In this document: positions 10,016 through 18,304 of the stretch, in pieces | Layout of the letters: the number at the start of each line of letters is the position of its first letter | Position numbering within the stretch: the stretch's first letter is position 1 | NCBI GenBank assembly: GCA_903772945.1 | Contig: CAICTM010001556.1 | Coordinates: 1 to 26,989, forward strand | DNA from: Seminavis robusta | Lineage: Eukaryota > Bacillariophyta > Bacillariophyceae > Naviculales > Naviculaceae | DNA length: 26,989 nucleotides | Direction of reading: 5' to 3' | Program-made: the position numbers and the translations under genes | The notes under the pieces: generated by a model | Told to the model about the DNA's origin: nothing | Databases searched by the model: none | The model's input: only the letters and a program-made list of their open reading frames with translations

Positions 10016-10223
10016 GTTCAAGGAGGTCAGAGGCTCAGAACATGATGGATGCACAAAATCTTGCGGCTTTGGATTGTTTGCTAATGCCCTGAATACCGTA
10101 TTATAGCCAGCAGAGCTGGTAAAAAGCCGTGAGATGCAGAGATGCTGGTCGTAAGGATCATCCGAAAGAGCACCACAAAAACCGAAAGTGAAGCAACCTC
10201 ATTCTCTGATCCAAAGATCGACC
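10016..10223. promoter_or_regulatory. Shared upstream region of divergent PAP2 and STRAP genes
   Basis: Only 208 bp separate the two divergent start codons, so both promoters must lie here or overlap the 5' ends. I see no clear TATA box or named motif. Bidirectional control is inferred from spacing alone. Confidence 0.4.
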
Positions 10224-11303
10224 ATGGCTGACAAAGGACCCAACACCAAGGGACGGCAGATCCCCATCGTATGCCCAGGCCACACGAGGCCTTTGGCAGA
10301 GCTCCAGTTCTGTCATGTGAAGGAAGAAAACCGAACGCTTCTGGTGTCGGCTTGTCACGGTACGTAGTAGAGTTGGCCTTTGTTTGGGCAACAATGACTG
10401 CATGCCGATGCTTTGTTTCTAATATATTAATTATTTTTCGTCATATATGCAGACAAGATGCCCATGATGCGCGACGGGACTTCAGGTGATTGGATTGGAA
10501 CTTTTGCCGGCCACAAGGGTGCTGTCTGGAGTTGCCAATTGGATTCGTCGGGGAGTCTTTGTGCCACCGCCAGCGGTGATTTCAGTGTCCAGGTTTGGGA
10601 CGCTATTACTGGTCAATCCTTGTGGCAGTTCCCTCACAAGCACATTGTCAAGACGGTCGACTTTACACCCAATTTGAAGCGACTGGCGTCGGGTGGACAT
10701 GAAGGTATTGTACGAATCTTTGATCTCCAACAGGCCGCACAGCAGAAAAAGCTGGATCCAGTGGCAGAAATTCCCCAAAGTCCAGCCACCAAAATCCTCA
10801 TTGCCAAATGCAAATGGTGGACCGATTCCATCTTGTTGACGGGAAGTTCCGATGGAAAAATTAGATTTTGGGATATCCCCGAACAACAACAAACACTCCC
10901 GACGGAACCCACGGATATTTTGGAGACGGACGGAGCCGAAGTACGCGACATGGAACTCACGAAATTGCCCAACAATGGAGGAGATATTTTGACAGTGGCG
11001 GCAGGAGACAAAGTCTACTTTTTCCAGTTGCAAGAAAAGAAACTATTGCATGTCTACAAAATGCCCATTCACTTTCGCGAGGAAGGAGGCGCCACATTGC
11101 ATCCGGATGGAACAAGGTTTGTAGCGGGAGGCAGTGACTTGTGGGTCCGTGTCTTTGACTTTGCCACCGGGAACGAATTGGAATGCAACAAAGGACATCA
11201 TGGACCCATTCGGTGTGTTAGGTATTCACCCGATGGAAAGCTCTACGCTAGTGGGTCGGAAGATGGAACCATTCGTCTCTGGAAGACGGATCCAGAGGAG
11301 TAA
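10224..11303 (+). CDS. STRAP: STRAP / Unr-interacting WD40 protein
   Basis: Two exons, 10224-10359 and 10453-11303, split by a 93-bp intron (GTACGT donor, TGCAG acceptor; a Gly/Asp codon is split 1+2). The 328-residue product is a WD40 beta-propeller that follows animal STRAP closely in order: CPGHTRPLAEL, DKMPMMRDG..GDWIGTFAGHKGAVW, VQVWDAITG, HKHIVKTVDFTPN, ASGGHEGIVRIFDL, HPDGTRFVAGG, KGHHGPIRCVRYSPDGKLYASGSEDGTIRLW. In animals STRAP associates with the SMN complex and UNR in snRNP assembly and translation control, and with TGF-beta receptors. Only the RNA-related role is likely in an alga. It is cytosolic, with no targeting peptide. The start has an ACCATGGC context. It could be confused with eIF3i, but the DGKPM/DWIGTF-like block is diagnostic of STRAP. 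Confidence 0.94.
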
Positions 11304-12113
11304 AAGCACTCGCAAATCATTTCGGATAATGCAACCTGCTATAATACTCGATTCGTAAGGTCGAACCGTGGGCGAAAAGAGCTTCATTTGGCTCAAGCAC
11401 CCTTCAGTTTTTTGGTGAACTTGGCAATTCGGGGTTGCAAAATCTGCTTAGCCGATGTTGCTACCGTACAGGACTTGCGTTCTCTAGCTAGACTTAATCA
11501 TTAGATAGCACGAACCGTTGCTATCAGCGCTAAAGATAGCGTCAATGTCAGCCGCTTCGGATGACCAATAGACAACCACTTCATTCAATTCAGACCGTTG
11601 ATCGAGGGACTTCCAGCTTTCAAATGAATGCTCCATGTTGTGGGGCGCTTTTGTACAATCAAGGGAGTGCTGCATAAGAATTTCTGGTGCACTGTTCAAG
11701 AGAGTCACGAGAAGAGGAGCCAATTTACAGACCTTGACGGCCGACGTGACCTTGGCAGAATTGGTATGCTGCGAAAACAAGGCAGTCCACTCAAAGTGAA
11801 AACACCGCCACTTTCTTGAGGCCTTGCTTTGCAGGTGGTGTATTGCATATTCTAAGAATGGCGTAAAGCAGGGCTGAAACGGAAATTGTTCTTGTTTAGT
11901 TGCAGACTACTTGTGCCATTATTATTTGTTGTTTCTTCATGACAGCTAACGCAGTAACCAGAAACCCAGAAATCATGACCCAGAAGCATATCTATGGAAG
12001 ATGACAGGTTATCTGTCCTAAACAAAACCGAGTGAGGTTTATCTACTTCATAGCGCTGGAAGTTTGATGTGTGTTCATGCTTTACAAAAATAGTTTGTCC
12101 TCGCGTACACTTT
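11304..12113. other. Intergenic region between convergent genes
   Basis: An 810-bp gap between the stop codons of STRAP and the CPP1-like gene. A minus-strand frame at 11484-11780 (up to 98 codons, no ATG at its start) has a hydrophobic N-terminus but no recognisable domain. Nothing else is visible beyond the presumed 3' UTRs. Confidence 0.4.
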
Positions 12114-13279
12114 CTAGTCCTCATCGTATACGGATTTACTGGCGCCACCCTTGTACGGTTGCAGATAACTGCAGACCACTCCAAAGATGAGATTTCTCAT
12201 GGCAAATGCCATAATTGCAGTATAACGTCGTCCTTTGGCCCAAGCAGGCATGAGACCGTATGTCAAGGAAGCTCCCAAGATCCATGTCGAAACACCCAGC
12301 GCCCATGCGACTTTGCCATGAGGAGATCCACGGCCTCCTCCAAAGCTAATTCCCATGCCTCCGCCTTCTCGGGCTTCTTTGGGCATTCCTCTAAATCGCA
12401 GCTGTGCCACACATACGAGCCAGGTAAATCGGTTCATGTAATCCAGAGCAGGAGGGATGCTAGTACCCAACAGCGTGATACCACCCCATAGTTTAAGTTG
12501 TTGCATGCGGTAGGCTGCATCGGGCTTGACAATGAGTCCCTTGGTCCATAGAGGGGCATTCCATTCGTCGCCTCCTTGTTTGGGAGCATCATCGTCGTCC
12601 AGGCTGCAGAAGCACCACATAAAACAGTCAAATATTTAGCAAAATGATAGGGATCAGTCAGACAAGCACGGAAGAGTTTAACCCAATAACACAACCAGAC
12701 AATGGAGAAAAAGTACGTGAGAAACATCTTTCAGAGATCCATATATAATATCCCGTCCAATCTTTCGATTTTCCAATTTCTTGGCACCCATGTTCCCATC
12801 ACACACGAGCTGTCTTTCTGTCTGTAACTTGTAACTTACCCATCGCGTTCGAACGCACTCTGTGCCCGAGCACCTGATGTTTCAATGGCCAGTCCAGCAA
12901 GACGTTCATTTAATCGGATTTGCAGAATTTTGTCCTTGGCGACTTCAATCTTGATCTTTTGCTTGATATCGCTACCGGCGGCGGCAATGAGATTGTCCGT
13001 GGCCGTGACAATCTCTTCGTAGGTTGCGTCTTCGACAATTCCCAATTCTCGATGCAATTTGGCACGTTCCATTTTCATGCGACGAGCTTCTCGTTGTCGC
13101 TCTTTCTCCGCTACCCATGGCAATTTCTTGAAGGGATTGGGGACTGTCGCGGCAGCATGCAGAGCCGAAGTCGATGCTGTTGTGGAAGAAGACGCCAGTT
13201 GAACCACCGAAGTTGTAAAGGCGGCCGTGTTACCGACTATGGTCACGAGAAGGGCCAGTATTGAGCAGGACTTCATCAT
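12114..13279 (-). CDS. CPP1: CPP1/CDF1-like (DUF3353) J-like plastid membrane chaperone
   Basis: Two exons on the minus strand, 13279-12840 and 12603-12114, joined across a 236-bp intron with a GTAAGT donor and TTCTGCAG acceptor. The join is in phase (GG + C gives Gly) and the product has 309 residues. Residues 1-20 are a signal peptide ending NTAA|F, the diatom plastid presequence motif. Residues about 75-130 form a J-like domain without HPD (LGIVEDATYEEIVTATDNL ... AKDKILQIRLNERLAG). The second exon adds three hydrophobic segments (GGITLLGTSIPPALDY, WALGVSTWILGASLTYGL, IMAFAMRNLIFGVVCSYL). This is the layout of plant and cyanobacterial CPP1/CDF1, a holdase that stabilises protochlorophyllide oxidoreductase at thylakoid or envelope membranes. 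Read without the intron, exon 1 would stop at 12836. The family is secure; the client protein is inferred. Confidence 0.9.
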
Positions 13280-13716
13280 CTTGACTAGCTAGTGTCCTGT
13301 AGTACTGTAGGAATGTGGAAACTCAGAGCTGGCAAACTGAAGGTAGGGTATGGTGGTATGCCTCGACCCTGCAAAAGTGTTCTGTGGTAGACTGTATTGC
13401 TGCTCTACTCGTTAGACACCGCTTACGTTGAAGTTTGAGAGCCTCAACGATGATGGCCGCTTGCTCGTGTCCACGTCCCTCGAGTTTCAGCTCATTTTTC
13501 TCCAGCTGGAAGCCAACACTGACGTGTTGTTCATCACGGGTGAAGCACAGACGACTGGCTGATGCTCACATTTTGGCAAAAGATCCATCCATGCTTGCAT
13601 CCAGCGTGTGGTAACCTTTCCCAATTGAAGAGTGGAAGACATGGCTTTCTCCATGTACCTTTCCAACGACTGCTTGGTAGTACCGTTGCTTGCTGGTGGT
13701 ATATGTAGTGGTCATC
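13280..13716. promoter_or_regulatory. Shared upstream region of two divergent plastid-protein genes
   Basis: A 437-bp region between the starts of the CPP1-like (-) and Lon-N (+) genes, both predicted to encode plastid proteins. A minus-strand open frame at 13534-13773 overlaps the Lon-N start and has no domain. No specific motif is recognised. Co-regulation is inferred from the arrangement only. Confidence 0.35.
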
Positions 13717-14736
13717 ATGAGAGCTGTTCATTTTTGTGTTTTGCTGAGCTTCTTGGTGACGCTCAAGGTCCAAACCTTGGCGGCGTTCTTACAAAACGTG
13801 CGTTCAACCCACATCACCCATGGACCAACGCATTTACCTCGTCTATTCTCCTCCAGAAAATCCTTCCAAGACAGAAACGATGATACTTCCTTCTTGGTTC
13901 ATGTGATTGTCACTGACAATGTTATTCTACCAGGGGAACAAATGTCTCTATCCCTGTCAGACGAAGAGGCCATTCCGCTGTTACAAGACTGTTTGGAACA
14001 AGAACGGCACACCCGAGTTGTGCTGGCAGTGCGACTGGTCGTAGACGATGACACCATCACTGAACAGCAAGAGTTGAATCTGGCTCAGATTGCTAGTCTT
14101 TGCGATACCGTAGGACTTCATGTTGGCACGCAAGAAAACCAGGTGATCCTCGAATTGAACTGTGTTGGAAGAGTGCGCCTGTTGGAAATGAAACATCAAT
14201 ATGACATTATGGGTGATGATGACGATGATGATGGCAGCCACTATCAGTTTACGGCCGAGTGGCTGCAGGAAGGAATTGACAATCAATCAGAGCTTGACAA
14301 GGCTAAACGATTGGAGCAAAATATTGACCTTCTGATGCAAAGGATATCCAAATTGGAGCAACAGATCAAAGAAGGCAACAATACTGCCACTCTAATGGAA
14401 AACTATGAGATAACCAAGGCACGTGTGGCTCAAACCATTGCCAAATCGATGCCCCAAAATGAAAACACCACCAGTTACATGGAATCAAGCGACTTGCTGC
14501 AGTTAACTGCCACCAGCTGGGCAGTGTTCTTGTGTTTGAATGATACAACTCTGGAAGCCAGATACCGTCTTCGAGCTCTGGACTGGCATATTCTAGTGGA
14601 GCGAATGAAGCTGGCTCAATATGTACTAAGAGAGAAGCAACTCCTCCTCCAAGGACTGTTGCTGCAAAAGGCGCAAGAGACAACAAGTTGCAACGACAAC
14701 AAGCTGCCTGGAGTTGATCAGGATGCTTTCCAGTAA
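13717..14736 (+). CDS. Lon N-terminal (LON substrate-binding) domain protein, plastid-targeted
   Basis: An uninterrupted frame of 339 residues from ATG 13717-13719; the frame is open nine codons further but only with a TTG. Residues 1-23 are a signal peptide (CVLLSFLVTLKVQTLAA) followed by Phe24, the 'AAF' motif expected at diatom plastid presequence cleavage. Residues about 55-170 resemble the Lon protease N-terminal domain: HVIVTDNVILPGEQMSLSLSD at the start, then LNLAQIASLCDTVG and a late VILELNCVGRVRLLEM strand pair. An Asp-rich loop (Asp-Asp run near 14215-14232) and a coiled-coil helix (LEQNIDLLMQRISKLEQQIKEG) follow. No AAA+ ATPase or Ser-Lys protease domain is present, so this is a stand-alone LON-domain protein like those in plant chloroplasts. 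Its function is unknown; substrate or adaptor binding is likely. Confidence 0.85.
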   Translation: MRAVHFCVLLSFLVTLKVQTLAAFLQNVRSTHITHGPTHLPRLFSSRKSFQDRNDDTSFLVHVIVTDNVILPGEQMSLSLSDEEAIPLLQDCLEQERHTRVVLAVRLVVDDDTITEQQELNLAQIASLCDTVGLHVGTQENQVILELNCVGRVRLLEMKHQYDIMGDDDDDDGSHYQFTAEWLQEGIDNQSELDKAKRLEQNIDLLMQRISKLEQQIKEGNNTATLMENYEITKARVAQTIAKSMPQNENTTSYMESSDLLQLTATSWAVFLCLNDTTLEARYRLRALDWHILVERMKLAQYVLREKQLLLQGLLLQKAQETTSCNDNKLPGVDQDAFQ

Positions 14737-15403
14737 TCAGGAAACAACAATCTGCAAATACCACTCCTACGGCCACTATTGCCTAAACATCCTTGTTGAC
14801 TTGCAGGTTGCAGAAGCCAATGCTTGACCAACAGTTGGGATCACATCAATGTATCCTTGGGTTCCTTTTCTTTTGGAGGAGACTGGAGCAAAGATGCCTA
14901 CAGGTACAGCCGTATAATGAATCTATGGCTTTGGTCCCTATTCCCAAGCCAACCGGTTTGAGAGATGAATTGATCCCGGCCAACAAGGTGGTAGATGTTT
15001 ACAGATTTGTTGGAGAGTTCATCACTTGGTTGGTACTTGATGAGTAGCCCATTTGTTCTCTTCTGTCTATGGCATGGCTGTCTCTGGTGCTATTCTGACA
15101 GTGGGGCAAAAGTGGCAACGATTGCTTGGATGACAAAGCTGATACTATCAACTTCAGTCTGGGGATCATTTGGTTTTCTCCGTTCTACAACTTCGTCTCA
15201 TCAGCGCTTCAGACAGTTGTCAATGAGTTTGGGTTTGTGTAGGTGTCAGTGACAGCTGCTGGCAATACGGGTCATCTCTCGTATGTTGTGGGCAGTCTTT
15301 TTGGGGAAGCTTCTATAGGTGTCAATTTAGTGTTGGCACAACCTGGAACCCAGGAGCCATTGATGGACGTGACAACATGGGAGCTCCTGATACTGATTAG
15401 CAC
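14737..15403. other. Non-genic region with degenerate coding-like stretches
   Basis: A 670-bp region between the Lon-N gene and the 3' end of K+ channel copy 1. At 14791-14865 it contains a relic of the channel's 3' end (listed separately). Plus-strand frames at 15140-15400, read with two in-frame stops, give protein-like stretches (for example LGIIWFSPFYNFVSSALQTV and GSLFGEASIGVNLVLAQPGT) that I cannot assign to a family. It probably holds decayed gene or transposon sequence. Confidence 0.35.
14791..14865 (-). pseudogene. Relic of a K+ channel C-terminal end
   Basis: This 75-bp stretch aligns with the last codons of the channel gene at 15421-15494, including an almost unchanged block encoding GTQGYID on the minus strand. 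The downstream part is recognisable but diverged. Sequence further upstream on the minus strand (14866 onward) is not channel-like, so only the very 3' end is present. It is too short and too diverged to be the same event as the copy at 21592-23106. Confidence 0.5.
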
Positions 15404-16928
15404 CTAGCTGGGTCCAATAACCTTGTCAGCTTGCACTTTGATGCCCGTGCTAATCCAGCGATTGGAATCAAGGTCAATGTATCCTTGAGTTCCAGAAGAT
15501 TTCGCCAAGCTTCGATACTTCTCCATGATGGGCTTGATATCATGCTTCAAGTCAATCTTTCCCAGATTCAAGAGAGATGCCACCACAAACTCATACTGAT
15601 CCAACTTGGGATCTTCTGTTCTCCCTTGATCTGATTGGATCATTTCTTTGCTCACTTCTCGCTTTTCCCAGGCAAATTGTCGACAAAGGCTCTCCATGTC
15701 AGTTTTCAGAGTTTGCAGTTTCCCCAGAGTATCTCCCACAAACCAAGTGCCCAAACACAAATAGAAGATTTGAAAAAGCTTCATATTGGGGCTCATGATG
15801 ATGTCCCCATAGCCAATGGTAGTCGTTGATTGTATAGACCAGTAGATACTCTCTCCCCACGTCCACTGGGATCCCTCCTCAATACTGCTCCAGTTACCAT
15901 GGAAGAACCGAGATGCAATGACACCAACCATGTTCAGCAAGACAAAGTGGGCGAATATCTCACCACACCTGAAGAGACGGATCCTCCACAATTTCTTGGA
16001 CAAAGGTGCACCCTCGGCAACGTCTTCTTCGTCAAATCTAAGATATGTTTTGTAAAAGTGTCGTAAAGGTGAAAATGCATCCCCTGCCGCCGCACTAAAG
16101 GCTGTGATTGATACGCAAACTGACACAATCATGTAGGCAGTTCCAATATACACGTTGTCCTTCCCCACAGTCACATCGCCGTAACCGACTGTACTCTGTC
16201 GCCGGTACCAATGATTCATTTGTTAAAGGCATTGCTTGAGCATCCACCAGAACATGCACCACATTTGAAAAAGATGCGCTTACCAAAGTCACGGATGCCA
16301 TATAGCAGCCATTCAACCAACTGATTCCACTGGATGGATCTCCACAGATGTTTCTATCTCGCATGACTTGACAAAACAGAATGGGCGTCAAAATGAAGAA
16401 AGCCACAACCACGAGGAAAGCATTGGCCGACTCATTTCTCATCCAAGGCCATTTGTGTACTTCTTTCGAATACAGGGCAATCCATTCTGTGAAGTGAAGA
16501 CAATCTTGTGTTTCTTCCACGTGATGCAATGCCCGATCCACGGCTTCCAACAGGTATTTCTCGGTTGTCTTGATTCCCAGCCAAGTTTCCCTCCATCGGA
16601 GCAGTGGATTGCGTTGTTGTTGTCCAATGACTTGAGAATCAAACAGCTTTCGCAATAACAGTAGATCTTCTTTCCTCACGTCTTTGGGATTGTCGCAGTT
16701 GTTCCGAAGAGCAATCTCGTGGCACATCGTCTCGAGTTGGAGGCGGGCATCATAGGTCATCCCAAGACGATTGCCACGCCGATGCTCGATTTTTGCCGCC
16801 AGTCTTTCCACTGCTGATTCTCCTTCTTCATGGCTTTTGAGACGATGAGAATAAGAGACCGTTGTCGGGGGCGTTGTAAGGAGGTTGTCTACCTCAGTTG
16901 ACATGTTTCTGAGATCCACAAACGACAA
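15404..16928 (-). CDS. Two-pore-domain (4TM/2P) potassium channel, copy 1
   Basis: Two exons, 16928-16284 and 16195-15404, with an 88-bp phase-0 intron (GTAAGC donor, CGACAG acceptor); 478 residues. A cytosolic N-terminus of about 165 residues with charged helices precedes TM1 (FLVVVAFFILTPILFCQV). Pore 1 (GCYMASVTL + STVGYGD, 216-222) is split by the intron just before the selectivity filter. TM2 (YMIVSVCVSITAFSAAAG) and TM3 (FAHFVLLNMVGVIASRFF) follow, then pore 2 (STTTIGYGD, about 338-346) and TM4 (IFYLCLGTWFVGDTLGKL). The C-terminus has a DQYEFVVASLLNLGKID...GYIDLDSNRW region that looks like a degenerate version of the EF-hand pair of plant TPK channels. It is probably a K+-selective leak channel of the tonoplast or another endomembrane. 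Copy 2 at 21592-23106 is nearly identical. Confidence 0.93.
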
Positions 16929-16965
16929 ACGACACTACTTGTTGTTAGTATTGCCACAACAAGGG

Positions 16966-16972
16966 TAGACTA
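16966..16972. other. Putative MITE excision footprint (TA-GAC-TA)
   Basis: At the position where copy 2 carries a 385-bp TA-flanked MITE, copy 1 reads TAGACTA. This equals a duplicated TA target flanking three bases that can come from the MITE ends (GA from the GAG end, C from the CTC end). Tc1/mariner-type excision leaves scars of this kind. It lies 38 bp upstream of the channel ATG. Confidence 0.5.
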
Positions 16973-17490
16973 TATGTAGCAAACAAACGTCAATAATTAT
17001 TTTTAAAAGCTGCTTCATTCCGCTTGTCTTCCCACAGCCCGAAATCGAGTCCCGTTTGGTCAGGGAGTCGACTGTTCGTGAGGTCACCTCACGATTTAAA
17101 AACATAGAAGGGGGTCTGGGGGTGGCTTGTGCAATTTACTTTGGCTCTTTTGAATAGGGGCAAAGAGTACAAAAGCTGATTCTGCAATTAAGAGGCCTTC
17201 TTGAAGTGCTTTTGGTGTGTTAAAGCATGCACTAGTAATTAGTAAGGATTGGTTCAAAGGAAATCCTTTCACATACTTTAAACCATCACTTCTGGTTATG
17301 GTTTGAAGTGTACAAAGAGGCTAGAGATTTAACACAGAGTTTCTAAAAAGCTAGTAAGACATTTTACAAAACTTCAATGAATTCCTAGGATGCCCTCCAG
17401 AGGATTAGGTGGAATCTACGATTATTTGGCAAGCGTTGTGCATGTACAGTTGAGAGGATGTGGTAGAACATACCAATCAACCAATCAACT

Positions 17491-17581
17491 GCTCCAAGCT
17501 GAGAGCTTGGACAACCGCTTCAGGCTGGGACAACAGCTACAAGCTACAGCTACAGGCTTAGACAACAGCTACAGCTACAGC
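17491..17581. repeat. Degenerate minisatellite next to the LTR-like repeat (copy 1)
   Basis: A short run of CTTCAGGCTGGGACAACAG-like and CTACAGCTACAGG units just outside the LTR-like repeat; the same array recurs at 24031-24132. It shares its unit with the 19-bp arrays inside the LTR-like repeats. Confidence 0.6.
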
Positions 17582-17588
17582 GGAGCAT

Positions 17589-18103
17589 TGTGACAAATCT
17601 GGCTTCCAGTCGATTCTTGATCAAAGGATTTTATAATTCCATCAGGCATTTGCTGTATCTTCTCGTATGAAGCCATTTGTTGGAAGCACCATTGGTACGA
17701 TTCCCAGCCTTCGTCATGATCACGGAGCATGACAGGCGGTCTTCATTCTTGGTGCTTTTTCATGCTGGAGGTGGAAACGCTTGTGCTTCGTGGATGCCAT
17801 TATTCGTTCTTCTTGTACTGATACTGGTATTGGCTCATATGGCTCGTTGGTCGGTGTTGGCTGGCGAATTTAGGGCTGGCACTCTTCGTAACCTTGTTCT
17901 TTGTCAGCTTCAGGCTGGGACAACACTTCAGGCTGGGACAAACATTGGGCTGGGACAACAGCTTCAGCGTGGACAACAGCTTCAGGCTGGGACCATAGCT
18001 TCAGGCTGGGACAGCTTCAGCGATTCTCACCGCATGATCAATTTCATCAGGCAATTCCTGTATGTAGCCCTTATCTGAGCTTATTGTTGTTGCGACAATA
18101 CCA
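17589..18103 (-). repeat. LTR-like repeat X1 (copia family A, probable 3' LTR)
   Basis: A roughly 515-bp repeat shared with 20865-21387 and 24140-24668. On the minus strand it follows the decayed copia pol (18305-20864) by about 200 bp and ends ATTTGTCACA, so it sits where a 3' LTR should be and ends in CA. The TG start is uncertain; TGGTATTGTCG at 18103 is one candidate. Plus-strand open frames across it arise from the internal 19-bp minisatellite. This copy has many single-base deletions relative to the other two. Confidence 0.6.
17905..18020. repeat. 19-bp minisatellite array in X1
   Basis: About six degraded units of CAGCTTCAGGCTGGGACAA. Because 19 is 3n+1, all three forward frames read the same 19-residue cycle (QLQAGTTASGWDNSFRLGQ), with no stops. 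The apparent peptides are therefore artefacts of the repeat. Confidence 0.8.
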
Positions 18104-18304
18104 TTGTGATTGATTTAATCTAACGATCTAAGAGTGTAAAGTTTGTATTTCCAATAAGTGAGCAGTTATTATTATTTTCTGAATAAGCCTGCCAATTGAA
18201 AGCTGTAAAGCTGAATTGTAAGCTGTATCCCGTCGACCTCCCTTACAGCTGAAATGAAGCTGGAGCAAAGAAAGATAGGAGAGAGTCCCAGCAAAGTGCT
18301 GAGG

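Larger units (their letters stand above)
16929..17588 (-). repeat. Duplicated upstream flank of the K+ channel gene, copy 1
   Basis: The 660 bp between channel copy 1 and the LTR-like repeat recur at 23107-24139, where a MITE interrupts them. They contain a palindrome CGTGAGGT-C-ACCTCACG (17077-17093) conserved in both copies, and further imperfect inverted repeats near 17261 and 17281. Low-copy units related to the 19-bp minisatellite lie at the right end. The copies differ by small indels, including about 9 bp near 17200. Promoter and 5' UTR of the channel are expected here. Confidence 0.75.

Noticed and set aside
11484..11780. Minus-strand frame of up to 98 codons
   Set aside because: No ATG at its start, no domain and no supporting splice context; could be a decayed gene but cannot be supported.
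12434..12727. Minus-strand frame of 97 codons with a hydrophobic N-terminus
   Set aside because: It lies mostly in the intron of the CPP1-like gene and reads the second exon in the wrong frame.
15830..16066. Plus-strand frames opposite the K+ channel, repeated at 22009-22245
   Set aside because: Antisense shadows of the channel exon, conserved only because the gene is duplicated.
17905..18020. CRISPR-like array
   Set aside because: Units are directly adjacent with no unique spacers, in a eukaryotic genome; it is a minisatellite.
17677..18078. Plus-strand frame of 133 codons with QLQAGTT-like repeats, and its counterparts at 20895-21401 and 24308-24655
   Set aside because: The frames arise from the 19-bp stop-free minisatellite and lie inside LTR-like repeats; the parts outside the repeat shift frame between copies.
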